This document shows, one piece after another, positions 48,223 to 57,179 of a DNA stretch of 64,000 nt. Where the stretch lies: contig NZ_BLAE01000011.1 in the NCBI RefSeq assembly GCF_009687865.1, positions 253,067 through 317,066 of the forward strand, written 5' to 3'. The position numbers were made by a program, and so were the translations under genes. Source of the DNA: Acrocarpospora macrocephala. GTDB taxonomy: Bacteria > Actinomycetota > Actinomycetes > Streptosporangiales > Streptosporangiaceae. Every line of letters starts with the position of its first letter. Position 1 is the first letter of the stretch. Under the pieces are notes generated by a model, which had not been told where the DNA came from, did no database searches, and worked only from the letters and a program-made list of their open reading frames with translations.

Positions 48223-48570
48223 ATGCAGCAGCAAAAAGACCTCCAGTCGAGCGGCGGCCAGCCGACCGACGCTCAGGTAGAGGTGGCGGTCGCGGCATTC
48301 CGGATGCTCTGCGACGCCACCCGGCTCCGCCTGCTGTGGGCCCTGGCCCACGGCGAACATGACGTCGGAAACCTGGTCGCGGCAGTCGGGGCGAGCCGTC
48401 CCGCGGTCTCCCAGCACCTGGCCAAGCTGCGGCTGGCCGGGCTGGTCGCGTGTCGGCGAGAGGGCAGGCGGATGCTCTACCGGGCTCGCGACTCGCACAT
48501 CCGCGCGCTGATCGCCGAGGCCGTCCATCATGCCGACCACGAGGTGTCCCACATCCCGCGTCATGACTAG
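48223..48570 (+). CDS. NmtR-like ArsR-family repressor
   Basis: A 115-residue repressor. CDATRLRLLWALAHGEHDVG starts the fold; GASRPAVSQHLAKLRLAGLV is the recognition region. The C-terminus has the metal motif DSHIRALIAEAVHHADHE followed by HIPRH, matching nickel/cobalt/zinc sensors such as NmtR. Divergent from the CDF gene. Confidence 0.92.
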   Translation: MQQQKDLQSSGGQPTDAQVEVAVAAFRMLCDATRLRLLWALAHGEHDVGNLVAAVGASRPAVSQHLAKLRLAGLVACRREGRRMLYRARDSHIRALIAEAVHHADHEVSHIPRHD

Positions 48571-48802
48571 TCTGCCCGCCGACGCGGCCAAGCTCCCCCC
48601 GGCAGCTCCTGCGATCGTCAAGACGTCTCCAAGCCGGTCTCCGATTTCGGCCTGGCCCTCGTGGACGCGAATCGCCACTGTCTGTCGCGCCTATCGTGAC
48701 GCCGACGCTGATGAGCAGCGGTCCTGGTCACCGCCACCGCACCGGGCCGCTTCGTGCTGTGCGCGCGCACCTCGCTGGGCGACTGTTTGTCATCTGGTGT
48801 AC

Positions 48803-48819
48803 TTGCGAAAGACTTGCAA
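48803..48819. promoter_or_regulatory. Nur box upstream of nikA
   Basis: TTGCGA-AAGAC-TTGCAA matches the actinobacterial Nur consensus tTGCaa-N5-ttGCAA known from nik and sodF promoters. It lies 31 nt before nikA. The gap 48571-48849 shows no gene. Confidence 0.75.
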
Positions 48820-48849
48820 TAACTAGGCGATCGCTTTACCTTCGCTCCC

Positions 48850-50448
48850 ATGACGCCCTTTCGCGCCAGATTCGCCCCACTTGCCCCTCTCGTCCTAATT
48901 GCCGCGCTCGGCCTCACCGCCTGCGCCGCGCCGACGGTGCCCCAGACCTCGTCGAAAGGCTCGCCGGGCGACACGTTCGTCCTCGGCATCAGCTCGGAGC
49001 CGGACACCCTCAACCCGGTCCTGGGCTACGCACCCGACGGCGGCTCGTTGCTGTTCGACGGGCTTGTCAGCCGCAACGCCGACCTCTCGCTCAAGCCCTC
49101 ACTGGCGGAGAAGCTGCCCGAGGCCGGCGGCAAGACGGTCACCTTCACCCTGCGCAACGACGTGAAGTTCCACGACGGAACCCCGCTGACCAGCGAGGAC
49201 GTCGTCTACACCTATCAGGCCGTGCTGGACGAGAAGAACAACTCCAGCATCCGCGGCGACTTCGCGGCGATCGAGTCCGTGCAGGCGCCCGACCCCGCAA
49301 CGGTGGTGTTCCACCTCAAGTACCCGTACGCGCCGATCCTGCAGCGCGCCACGCTGGGCATCGTGCCGAAGCGGCTGCTCGACGGACAGAGCCTGGAGAG
49401 CGCGGCGTTCAACACCCACCCGGTCGGCAGCGGGCCGTTCAGTTTCGTGTCCTGGACGCCCGGTGACAAGATCGTGCTGAAGGCCAACCCGTCGTACTGG
49501 GGAGGCACGCCGGCGATCCAGCAGCTGGTGGTGGCGTACGCCACCGACGACAACGTGCGCGCCACCCGGATGGCGGCCGGCGAGTTCGACGCGACCGTGC
49601 TGCCGCCGAAGGCCGCCGCGCGGTTCGACGGCCAGCCGGACCTGACGGTGCACCAGGTGCCGAGCGCCGACTACCGCGGCGTGATGTTCCCGTTCGGCAC
49701 CCCGGTCACCGGCGACCTGGCGATCCGCAAGGCGGTGAACCTGGCGCTGGACCGGTCGGCGATGGTGGACACCATCCTGGCCGGCGCCGGCAACCCGGCG
49801 TTCGGCCCGATCGCGCCCGGCACCACCTGGCACAACCCGGCGGTCGCCGGCTCGGCCGTACCCGACCAGGCGCAGGCCACCCAGATCCTGGACCAGGCCG
49901 GCTGGCGCACCGGCGACGACGGCATCCGCGCCAAGGACGGCACCCGCGCGAGCTTCACCCTGATGTACCCGTCCGGCGACTCGCTGCGCAAGGACCTCGC
50001 CCTGGCCGTCGCCTCCGACGTCAAGAAGATCGGCATCGATGTGCGGCTGGCCGGCCTGGACTGGGACGCGATCGAGCCGCGCATGGGCAAGGATGCGCTG
50101 GTCATGGGGTACGGCGCCCCGTTCGACCCGGACTACACCAACTACGAGCTGTTCCACTCCGCCTTCGCCGGCCAGGGCTTCTTCAATCCGGGCAACTACA
50201 AGGTCCCCGAGGTCGACGCGCTGCTGGAGAAGGGCCGCGAGGAGTCCGACCCGGCCGCCCGCAAGCAGGCCTACGACGCCTTCCAGCAGCGCATCAGCGA
50301 CGACGCCGCCTGGGCGTACCTGGTGTTCCTCAAGCACGTCTACGTGGTGCGCGGCCAGTGGACCGGGATCGCCCCGTCAGTGGAGCCGCACGAGCACGAC
50401 ACCGGCGGCCTGTTCCGCAACATCGCCGAGTGGAAGCCGACGGCATGA
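48850..50448 (+). CDS. nikA: Nickel-binding lipoprotein of the Nik ABC importer
   Basis: A 532-residue family 5 solute-binding lipoprotein (lipobox LGLTACAAP). Typical segments: SEPDTLNPVLGYAPDGGSLLFDGL, LRNDVKFHDGTPLTSEDVVYTY, NTHPVGSGPFSFVSW and YGAPFDPDYTNYELF. Peptide-binding relatives exist, but the Nur box and five-gene order support nickel. First gene of the operon. Confidence 0.9.
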   Translation: MTPFRARFAPLAPLVLIAALGLTACAAPTVPQTSSKGSPGDTFVLGISSEPDTLNPVLGYAPDGGSLLFDGLVSRNADLSLKPSLAEKLPEAGGKTVTFTLRNDVKFHDGTPLTSEDVVYTYQAVLDEKNNSSIRGDFAAIESVQAPDPATVVFHLKYPYAPILQRATLGIVPKRLLDGQSLESAAFNTHPVGSGPFSFVSWTPGDKIVLKANPSYWGGTPAIQQLVVAYATDDNVRATRMAAGEFDATVLPPKAAARFDGQPDLTVHQVPSADYRGVMFPFGTPVTGDLAIRKAVNLALDRSAMVDTILAGAGNPAFGPIAPGTTWHNPAVAGSAVPDQAQATQILDQAGWRTGDDGIRAKDGTRASFTLMYPSGDSLRKDLALAVASDVKKIGIDVRLAGLDWDAIEPRMGKDALVMGYGAPFDPDYTNYELFHSAFAGQGFFNPGNYKVPEVDALLEKGREESDPAARKQAYDAFQQRISDDAAWAYLVFLKHVYVVRGQWTGIAPSVEPHEHDTGGLFRNIAEWKPTA

Positions 50449-51428
50449 CCCGGGCGCTCGCCCGGATGGCGGCCTGGCGGCTGGCGTTCACCGTGCCGTT
50501 GCTGCTGGCCGTCACCCTGGGCATGTTCGCGCTGGCCAAGGCCTCCCCGTTCGATCCCGTCCGGCAGTACCTCGGCGACCGCGCGGTCATCACGAGCCCC
50601 GAGGTCATGGCACAGATCCGGGAGAACTGGGGCCTGGACCGGCCGGTCGCCGAGCAGTACCTGACCTGGCTGGGCAACCTGGTGCAGGGCGACCTCGGCG
50701 ACTCGCGCAGCATGCACCGGCCGGTCATCGAGGTGATCGGCGAGCGGCTCGGCTGGACCCTGCTCGCGGTGAGCTGCGCCCTGGTGCTCATGCTGGTGGC
50801 CAGCCTCGCGGTCGGCGCGCTGGCCGCCTGGCGCCGCGACTCGTGGCTGGACCGGCTGATCACCGGCACCGCGTACGCCAACGAGGCGGCCCCGGTGTTC
50901 TGGGTCGCGCTGCTGGTGATCTGGCTGTTCGCGGTACGGCTGCAGTGGCTGCCGCCGGGCGGGCTGACCGACCCGGCCGCCACCACGCTGCAGCCCGGGG
51001 ACGTGCTGCAGCACATGATCCTTCCCGTGGCGGTGCTGGCGTTCTCGCAGTCCTCGTGGCTGCTGCTGTTCGTCCGCGAGTCGCTGATCGCCACCCTGCG
51101 CGAGGATTTCGTGCTCGGCGCCCGCGCCCGCGGCCTGCGGGAACGCACCGTGGTCGTGCGGCACGCGCTGCGCTCGGCGCTGCTGCCGTTCATCACGCTG
51201 CTCGGGGCGCGCATCCCCGAGCTGGTCACCGGCGCGATCCTGGTGGAAACCGTCTTCTCCTGGCCGGGGGTGGCGTCGGCGTCCGTCCAGGCCGCGCTCG
51301 CCGCCGACTTCCCGCTGCTCGCCGCGCTCACCCTGCTGGCCACGCTCGCGGTGGTGGCCGGCAACCTGCTCGCCGACACCGCGTACGTGATCGCCGACCC
51401 GCGGGTGCGGGTCCTGGGGGTGAGCTGA
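50445..51428 (+). CDS. nikB: Nickel ABC importer permease
   Basis: A 327-residue DppB/OppB-type permease with six helices. PFDPVRQYLGDRAV and ENWGLDRPVAEQYLTWLGN are family markers; the ATPase-contact loop is EDFVLGARARGLRERTVVVRHALR. ATGA overlap with nikA. Confidence 0.92.
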   Translation: MTRALARMAAWRLAFTVPLLLAVTLGMFALAKASPFDPVRQYLGDRAVITSPEVMAQIRENWGLDRPVAEQYLTWLGNLVQGDLGDSRSMHRPVIEVIGERLGWTLLAVSCALVLMLVASLAVGALAAWRRDSWLDRLITGTAYANEAAPVFWVALLVIWLFAVRLQWLPPGGLTDPAATTLQPGDVLQHMILPVAVLAFSQSSWLLLFVRESLIATLREDFVLGARARGLRERTVVVRHALRSALLPFITLLGARIPELVTGAILVETVFSWPGVASASVQAALAADFPLLAALTLLATLAVVAGNLLADTAYVIADPRVRVLGVS

Positions 51429-52294
51429 TGGCCGCGACGTTCCCGACCGCGCGGCGGACCGCGCCGGGCCGGTCCCGTCGCCCGTCCCGGTGGATCGCCG
51501 CCGGGCTGCTCGTCGCACTCGCGCTGGCCGTGCTGCTGGTGCCCGCCGTGGTGCAGCTCGACCAGCAGCTCGTCGACCTGCGCGCGGCGAACCAGGCGCC
51601 GTCCCTGGCGCATCCGTTCGGCACCGACGAGGTGGGGCGGGACGTGCTGCTCCGGGTCGTCTACGGGCTGCGCGTCTCGCTGCTCATCGGCCTGGTGGCG
51701 GCCCTGGTGTCGGTCACCGTCGGCACCGTGGCCGGACTCGCCGCCGGCACGCTCGGCGGCACCGCCGACCGGGTGATCATGCGGGTGGTGGACGGCTTCA
51801 ACTCGGTGCCGCACCTGCTGTTCGGCATCTTCATCGTGGCGCTGTTCTCCCCCAGCGCCACCGCGGTCGTGGTCTCGGTAGGGCTCACCCACTGGACGAC
51901 CGCGGCCCGGATCGTCCGCTCGGAGGTGCTCACGCTGCGCGCCCGGCCGTTCGTGGACGCCGCGGTCTCCGGCGGGTCCGGCCGGCTGCGCATCGTCCGG
52001 CGGCACTTCCTGCCGCACCTGCTGCCGCACATCGCGCTGGCGTCGGTGCTGATGGTCCCGCACGCCATCTGGCACGAGACCGCGCTCAGCTTCCTCGGCC
52101 TCGGCCTGCCCCCGCACCTCGCCTCGCTCGGCAACATGATCAACGATGGGGCGCGGTCGCTGCTCGCCGGCAATTGGTGGGCCTCGCTCTTTCCTGGCCT
52201 GTTCATCCTCGTGCCCACCCTGGCGATCTCGGTGCTCGTCCAATACTGGCGCGACCGCGCCAACCCGCGCTGGCGATCGGAGCTGCAGCTTTGA
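51428..52294 (+). CDS. nikC: Nickel ABC importer permease
   Basis: A 288-residue DppC/OppC-type permease with six helices: HPFGTDEVGRDVLLRVVYG, and the contact loop RPFVDAAVSGGSGRLRIVRRHFLP, then ETALSFLGLGLPP. ATG 51428 shares one base with the nikB stop. Confidence 0.92.
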   Translation: MAATFPTARRTAPGRSRRPSRWIAAGLLVALALAVLLVPAVVQLDQQLVDLRAANQAPSLAHPFGTDEVGRDVLLRVVYGLRVSLLIGLVAALVSVTVGTVAGLAAGTLGGTADRVIMRVVDGFNSVPHLLFGIFIVALFSPSATAVVVSVGLTHWTTAARIVRSEVLTLRARPFVDAAVSGGSGRLRIVRRHFLPHLLPHIALASVLMVPHAIWHETALSFLGLGLPPHLASLGNMINDGARSLLAGNWWASLFPGLFILVPTLAISVLVQYWRDRANPRWRSELQL

Positions 52295-53235
52295 CCTCCT
52301 CTCTGACCGTGCGGAGCCTGTCCGTACGATTCCACCTGCCCGGCGCGACCGTGCACGCGGTGAGCGACGCCTCCTTCGCGGTACGCCAGGGCGAGTGCCT
52401 CGCCCTGGTCGGCGAGTCCGGCTGCGGCAAGTCGGTGATGGCGCACGCCCTGATGGGGCTGCTGCCCGGCAACGCCACCGTGGCCGGGTCCGCCTGGCTG
52501 CGGACCGGCGGCGCGCCGCCCCTCGACCTGATCGCCGCGCCGGAACGGGTGCTCGCCCGCACCGTGCGCGGCCGCCGGATCGGCCTCGTCCCGCAGAGCC
52601 CGGCCGCCCACCTCACCCCGGTGCGCACCGCCCGCGCCCAGCTCGTCGAGGCCCTGCGCGAGCTGGGCAACCCGGCCCCCGCCGACGAGCTGGCCGCACG
52701 TGCCGGTCTCGCCCCTGCACAGCTGGACCGGTACCCGCACCAGCTGTCCGGCGGTATGGCACAGCGCGTCGTCAACGCCATCGCCTTGGCCGGCGATCCG
52801 TGGCTGATCATCGCTGACGAGCCGACCAGCGGCCTGGACCGCCCGCTCGTCGACGCCACCATGACCGAGCTGCGGCGGCTCGCCGACGACGGCCGCGCCG
52901 TCCTGCTCATCACGCACGACCTGCGCGCCGCCGAGCAGGTCGCCGACCACATCGCGGTGATGTACGCCAGCCGCGTGGTGTCGCTCGCTCCGGCGGCCGA
53001 GTTCTTCGCCGGACCGCGTCACCCGTACGCGGCCGGGCTGCTGGAGGCGCTGCCCTCCCGCGGCTTCACCCCGATCCCCGGCCGGCCCCCGGAACTCACC
53101 GACCTGCCCGCGGGCTGCGCGTTCCTGCCGCGCTGCGACCGATCCACCGCCGCCTGCTCGCACCTGCCCGAGGCTGGGACGGAGCCGAGCAGGGTGGCCT
53201 GCCATCACCCTCTGGAGCATCATGTTGCGCGCTGA
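52291..53235 (+). CDS. nikD: Nickel ABC importer ATPase
   Basis: A 314-residue ATPase: Walker A GESGCGKS, signature LSGGMAQR, Walker B WLIIADEPTSGLD, H-loop LLITHD. The C-terminal oligopeptide-type domain keeps its Cys cluster (GCAFLPRCDRSTAACS). TTG 52291 lies in a TTGA overlap, with GGAG 9 nt upstream. Confidence 0.92.
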   Translation: MTSSLTVRSLSVRFHLPGATVHAVSDASFAVRQGECLALVGESGCGKSVMAHALMGLLPGNATVAGSAWLRTGGAPPLDLIAAPERVLARTVRGRRIGLVPQSPAAHLTPVRTARAQLVEALRELGNPAPADELAARAGLAPAQLDRYPHQLSGGMAQRVVNAIALAGDPWLIIADEPTSGLDRPLVDATMTELRRLADDGRAVLLITHDLRAAEQVADHIAVMYASRVVSLAPAAEFFAGPRHPYAAGLLEALPSRGFTPIPGRPPELTDLPAGCAFLPRCDRSTAACSHLPEAGTEPSRVACHHPLEHHVAR

Positions 53236-53866
53236 CGGCATCACCGTCGCCTACGGCCGGCAGCGCGTGCTGCGCGGCGCCGACCTGGCCGTGGCCCCCG
53301 GCGTCGTCACCGGGCTGGCCGGGCCGAGCGGCTGCGGCAAGTCCACCCTGGCGCGGGTGCTCGCCCTGCTACTCCGGCCCGACGCCGGCCGGCTCACCGT
53401 GGACGGGGCCGAGGTCCACCGCTGGCGGCACCGGGCCTCCCGCGACCTGCGCACCCGGGTCGCGCTGATCTTCCAGCAGCCCCGGCTCGCCGTCGACCCG
53501 CGGCTCACCCTGCGCGAGATCGCCGCCGAGCCGTTCCACGCCACCGGCCGCCCGCCCGACCCGGCCGCCGAACTGGCCGACGACCTGGGGCTCACCTCCG
53601 AGCTAATGGTCCGCCGCCCGCACGAGGTCTCCGACGGGCAACTCCAGCGCGCCTGCGTCGCCCGCGCGCTCGCGCTGCGGCCCCGCTACGTGATCTGCGA
53701 CGAGATGACCACCATGCTGGACGCCTCCACCCAGGCCCACCTCATCGCCCGCCTGGAGGCCTACCGCCGCGAAACCGGCGCCGGAATCCTCGCCATCACC
53801 CACGACGAGGAACTGCTCACCCGCTGGACCGAACCGTCCGGCGGCCCGACCGTGCGCATGTCGTGA
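53222..53866 (+). CDS. nikE: Nickel ABC importer ATPase
   Basis: A 214-residue ATPase overlapping nikD by 14 nt. Walker A GPSGCGKST, Q-loop LIFQQPRLAVDP, a variant signature VSDGQLQR in place of LSGGQ, Walker B YVICDEMTTMLD and H-loop ITHDEE. It lacks the C-terminal oligopeptide domain of nikD, as is usual. Confidence 0.9.
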   Translation: MLRADGITVAYGRQRVLRGADLAVAPGVVTGLAGPSGCGKSTLARVLALLLRPDAGRLTVDGAEVHRWRHRASRDLRTRVALIFQQPRLAVDPRLTLREIAAEPFHATGRPPDPAAELADDLGLTSELMVRRPHEVSDGQLQRACVARALALRPRYVICDEMTTMLDASTQAHLIARLEAYRRETGAGILAITHDEELLTRWTEPSGGPTVRMS

Positions 53867-54056
53867 CGCTCGTGAGTCATCACTTTGATCGTAAAGAATC
53901 GGACATAGCTGCGTTTACAGCAAATCGGACGTTCATGCGCTGGTTGCTCTCTCGTCTCACTCTCGCCGACGGCACCTGGCTGAATATGAGCGCTCGCTCT
54001 TCTGCGGCGGCGACTCTCCACCCGGACCGATCTCCGACAGGTCCCGCATAGCAGAC

Positions 54057-54138
54057 GAGGCCGGGGGGTCTGAACATCACCGTCATACGTCCCCGGCCTC
54101 AGTGTGCGAGGCGAGACCGGGGAGGTCTCTCCTCCCGG
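54057..54138 (+). terminator. Two hairpins after the nik operon
   Basis: GAGGCCGGGG (54057-54066) pairs with CCCCGGCCTC (54091-54100), a 10-bp GC stem with a 24-nt loop. A second near-perfect hairpin is CCGGGGAGG/CCTCCCGG (54117-54138). Neither has a T tract. The gap 53867-54236 holds no convincing gene. Confidence 0.5.
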
Positions 54139-54236
54139 ACGCCACCCTGAAGATCACGAGTCGGTCATCACCGTGACCCAAGAAATGATCTAGCCGGGTT
54201 CCGGAGCCACCCGGTCGGCTTCGTGCAGGAGATCGC

Positions 54237-54881
54237 GTGAACATCCTTACCCGCGCGCTGGCGGCCGCGCTGCTCGTCGCGGCCGTGCCGCCGGTCATGG
54301 TGGGCGTCGCCGCGCCCGCCTCCGCGCACCCCTTCGGCCCACCGCCGACGGCGCGGATCAGCGCCACCGGATCGCACGTGACGATCCACTACACCGCGAG
54401 CCCCGACGACTGGCTCGCACTCGGAACCGCCAAGGGCGCCTTCAAAGACCCGGCGCCCCAGCTCACCGGCGAGGAGAAACTGCAACGCTCGACCGTGGTG
54501 CGCGACTACCTGCTCAGCACCATCACCGTGGCGCAGGACGGCAAGCCGTGCCCAGGCCGGCTGGCGTCCCTGGTGGGCGTGACCGATCAGGGCGCCCGCT
54601 TCAGCTACGACTGCGGCCGGCCGGTCGACGACCTCGACGTCACCCTGAGTGCCCTGGTCGACCTCGACAGCAACTACCGCACGGTGCTCATCTTCGCCCC
54701 GCCGGTCCAGCAGGCGCAGATGCTCTTCACCTCGACGACCACGACCCAGCATCTGCGCTTCTCCGGGTCCGGCGTCCCTGTTGCCGTCATCGGTGTCGCC
54801 CTCTGGCTGGCGGTCGTGGTAGCCGCCGGGATCGGCGTTCTGTTCGTGCTGAGGATGCGGCGCAGGAGGGAGTCGGCATGA
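54237..54881 (+). CDS. Secreted, membrane-anchored protein of unknown function
   Basis: A 214-residue protein: signal peptide ending PASA, mature start HPFGPPP with an exposed His, a globular domain with one Cys pair (KPCPGR and YDCGRP), a C-terminal helix and basic tail. GTG 54237 has AGGAG upstream. The HP-start resembles outer domains of HupE/NicO-type nickel proteins, but this is weak. It lies between nik and sodF, and its stop overlaps the next small gene. Confidence 0.75.
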   Translation: MNILTRALAAALLVAAVPPVMVGVAAPASAHPFGPPPTARISATGSHVTIHYTASPDDWLALGTAKGAFKDPAPQLTGEEKLQRSTVVRDYLLSTITVAQDGKPCPGRLASLVGVTDQGARFSYDCGRPVDDLDVTLSALVDLDSNYRTVLIFAPPVQQAQMLFTSTTTTQHLRFSGSGVPVAVIGVALWLAVVVAAGIGVLFVLRMRRRRESA

Positions 54882-55000
54882 CGGGCCTGAACAGGGCAGC
54901 CGCCGCCGTGTCCGCGTGGACCCCGGTCGTGGCGGGCATCGCCGTCTCGATCGCCGGCTGTTTCTACCTGGCCAGCGCCGTCATCGTCCTCACCGCATAG
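54878..55000 (+). CDS. 40-residue single-helix membrane peptide
   Basis: ATG 54878 overlaps the preceding stop (ATGA), with GGAGG about 12 nt upstream. One hydrophobic helix (VVAGIAVSIAGCFYLASAVIVL). Coupling suggests it forms a complex with the preceding anchored protein. Confidence 0.65.
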   Translation: MTGLNRAAAAVSAWTPVVAGIAVSIAGCFYLASAVIVLTA

Positions 55001-55523
55001 CGAACACGGCTTGCGCGGGCCTCGCCCCATGGATGGCTCGTCGCATGATCAGACGTGGCCCGCCGGCGGGATGGCGGGCGACCGCCTGCCAGCCGCGCCG
55101 CCGGTAAAGCCCGATCGCCGCGGTGGCGCGGGGATCGGTGACCAGCCAGCAGGGCCCGGCCCCGGACGCGGTCAGGACCCTGTCGTGAAGGGCCGCGCCT
55201 ACGCCCTTTCCCCAGTGCGCGGGCAGGACGCCCAGCTCTTTAAGCGTGAAGTCCTCCCCGCACGGAAGGTCGGCGGCCACAGCCAGGGACGAGCAGCGGT
55301 GTCCGTACCCGAAGCCGACCAGTTCGTCGGCGACGCACGCGACGGCCAGGACGAAGCCGGGGCGGGCCAGATCGGCGTGCAAGCGGGCGGCGACGGACCG
55401 GGCCTGGAAGAGCGGCTCGCGCCAGGGGGCGCGCGTGAAGACCTGGCCGCCGACGTCGGCCACGGCGGGCAGGAGTGCCGCCGCCGATGCGGCGCTCACG
55501 AGCGTCACCGTGGCCGGCCCCAT
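54990..55523 (-). CDS. GNAT-family N-acetyltransferase downstream of the SOD gene
   Basis: A 177-residue GNAT: FTLKELGVLPAHWGKGVGAA carries the acetyl-CoA loop, followed by TDPRATAAIGLYRRRGW. It begins four bases after the SOD stop on the same strand, so it should share the SOD transcript. Substrate unknown. Confidence 0.88.
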   Translation of the reverse strand: MGPATVTLVSAASAAALLPAVADVGGQVFTRAPWREPLFQARSVAARLHADLARPGFVLAVACVADELVGFGYGHRCSSLAVAADLPCGEDFTLKELGVLPAHWGKGVGAALHDRVLTASGAGPCWLVTDPRATAAIGLYRRRGWQAVARHPAGGPRLIMRRAIHGARPAQAVFAMR

Positions 55524-55527
55524 GCGG

Positions 55528-56127
55528 CTACGCGCGGGCGGCGTCGAAACGGGCGATGACGTCCGTCCAATTGATCAGGGACCAGAGCTTCTCCACGTAG
55601 TCGGGGCGCACGTTGCGGTACTGGAGGTAGTAGGCGTGCTCCCAGGCGTCGAAGACCAGCAGCGGGGTGGCGTTCATGCCGACGTTGCCGTGATGGTCGT
55701 AGACCTGTTCGACGATTAGGCGGCGGCCGAGGGGTTCCCAGGCGAGTACGCCCCAGCCGGAGCCCTGCACCAGGGTCGTGGCGGTGGTGAGCTGCTTCTG
55801 GAACGCCTCGAAGGAGCCGAAGTGCTCGATGATGGCGTCGCCGAGTTCGCCGTCGGGGCGGTCCCCGCCGTCGGGGGACAGGTTCTGCCAGAAGATCGTG
55901 TGCAGGACGTGGCCGGACAGGTTGAACGCGAACGTCTTCTCCAGTCCGACGATGCCGCCGAATTCGCCCTTGTCGCGCGCCTCAGCGAGCTTGTCCAGGG
56001 TGTCGTTGGCGCCCTTGACGTACGCGGCGTGGTGCTTGGCGTGGTGCAACTCCAGGATCTCGCCGGTGATCGCGGGTTCCAGGGCCGCGTAGTCGTAGGG
56101 CATGTCCGGCAGCGTGTACTGACCCAT
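55528..56127 (-). CDS. sodF: Fe/Mn-type superoxide dismutase
   Basis: A 199-residue SOD: metal ligands in [13 protein letters not shown] (His), [12 protein letters not shown] (His), [10 protein letters not shown] (Asp, His), ending [11 protein letters not shown] 56127 has GGAGG 8 nt upstream. The Nur box 24 nt upstream of the start makes it the nickel-repressed SodF of Streptomyces type, used when nickel SOD cannot be loaded. Fe versus Mn use cannot be read from sequence alone. Confidence 0.94.
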   Translation of the reverse strand: MGQYTLPDMPYDYAALEPAITGEILELHHAKHHAAYVKGANDTLDKLAEARDKGEFGGIVGLEKTFAFNLSGHVLHTIFWQNLSPDGGDRPDGELGDAIIEHFGSFEAFQKQLTTATTLVQGSGWGVLAWEPLGRRLIVEQVYDHHGNVGMNATPLLVFDAWEHAYYLQYRNVRPDYVEKLWSLINWTDVIARFDAARA

Positions 56128-56150
56128 CGTCGGTCCTCCAGGAAATCTTA

Positions 56151-56167
56151 TTGCGAGCATCTCGCAA
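56151..56167. promoter_or_regulatory. Nur box upstream of sodF
   Basis: TTGCGAGCATCTCGCAA is a perfect 6-5-6 palindrome of Nur type, 24 nt from the sodF start. Confidence 0.8.
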
Positions 56168-56218
56168 CAGCAGTATGTCCGCAATAGGGTGCTGACCCGC
56201 CCGACACGCCGACCTAAG

Positions 56219-56235
56219 TTGCGAGTGGTTCGCAT
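56219..56235. promoter_or_regulatory. Second Nur-like box
   Basis: TTGCGAGTGGTTCGCAT matches the same 6-5-6 pattern with one change. It lies 92 nt upstream of the sodF start and just before an ABC transporter remnant. Confidence 0.6.
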
Positions 56236-56245
56236 CACCATCGCC

Positions 56246-56416
56246 CGCGCCAACCGCACAACCCTGATCATCGCCCACCGGCTGTCCACGATCCTGACCG
56301 CCGACCGGGTGGTGGTCCTTGAAGACGGCAGGGCCATCGACGAGGGCGCTCAGGCCGAACTGCTGGCTCGCTCCGCCGTCTACGCCCGGCTGATGGCCGC
56401 CCAGGTCGACGGCTAG
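56246..56416 (+). pseudogene. 3' remnant of an ABC exporter ATPase
   Basis: About 56 residues: [20 protein letters not shown], then [16 protein letters not shown], the H-loop and C-terminus of an exporter-type nucleotide-binding domain. Walker A, signature and membrane domain are gone. Its 3' end overlaps the convergent zinc-finger gene by 4 nt. Confidence 0.75.
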
Positions 56417-57159
56417 AGCAGGGCGCGCACCCAGGGGACGCTGCGTCCGACGGCCGCGCTCAGCCGGGCCAGCGTCCACCCCTCGGCCCGCTTCTCGCGC
56501 AACCATTCCCGGACGTCCAGGGCGCCGACGCGCTCGGCGGCCCGGACGAGGTTGCGCTCCACCCGCGACCGCCGCCCGGCGTCGGTGTTGACGCCCGAGG
56601 CGCGCAGCTCGATCCCGCTGGCGACCAGCGCGCGCCGGATCGCCCGTCTACTAGTGCCGAGCTCAGCGGCCAGCGCCTCCACACTCGACTGCCGGACGAC
56701 GTACAACGCGCGCAGCCCCTCGCCGACGTCCGCGTGGTCCCGCGTGCGCAGCGCGTCGACGAGAACCTGGTCGACGGCGGTGCGGCGGGAGCGGCGGCCC
56801 GCCTGCAGCGCGGCGAGCTGAGCCGCGCGGCGCTGCGGGGACACCTCGGGTTTGCGAGCGGCCTCGGCCAGTTCGCCCGTGCGCGCCAGGGATTGCCCGA
56901 CGGCCAGATCCGACCGCGTCCGCGCCGACCTCTGGTAGGAAGAACGAGCGATCCGCCGCCGGGTCGCCGACACTTCCCGGGAGGTCAACGGCTTGGTGGC
57001 CAGCAACCCGAATCGCTCCCGGTACTCCCCCGCCGTCAGGCCATGCACCCGGACGTGCGCGCCCAACGCCCGAAACCACCGCCCACACTCATGGCACCGG
57101 ACCCGGTCGGCACTCTCGTCGCGGACCAGGATGCCGTGCGGGGCGTGTGAGCCGTTCAT
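56413..57159 (-). CDS. MucR/ROS-type zinc-finger transcriptional regulator
   Basis: A 248-residue protein. Residues 21-50 form a ROS-like finger: CHECGRWFRALGAHVRVHG (Cys2-His2) followed by LTAGEYRERFGL. C-terminal helix-turn-helix segments: VEALAAELGTSRRAIRRALV and TLARLSAAVGRSVPWVRALL. A Nur box lies 21 nt upstream of ATG 57159. Targets unknown; its place suggests nickel-dependent expression. Confidence 0.82.
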   Translation of the reverse strand: MNGSHAPHGILVRDESADRVRCHECGRWFRALGAHVRVHGLTAGEYRERFGLLATKPLTSREVSATRRRIARSSYQRSARTRSDLAVGQSLARTGELAEAARKPEVSPQRRAAQLAALQAGRRSRRTAVDQVLVDALRTRDHADVGEGLRALYVVRQSSVEALAAELGTSRRAIRRALVASGIELRASGVNTDAGRRSRVERNLVRAAERVGALDVREWLREKRAEGWTLARLSAAVGRSVPWVRALL

Positions 57160-57179
57160 TGATTGCAGGCTAACCGCAG

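Noticed and set aside
48571..48849. Small gene in the ArsR-nikA gap
   Set aside because: Open frames there have no SD, no conserved features and cover the Nur box region.
50330..53244. Minus-strand open frames of more than 500 codons opposite nikA-nikE
   Set aside because: Antisense to overlapping nik genes with intact ATPase and permease motifs; composition is shadow-like.
53867..54236. Short frames between nikE and the anchored secreted protein
   Set aside because: No SD or domain; the stretch is better explained by hairpins and leader sequence.
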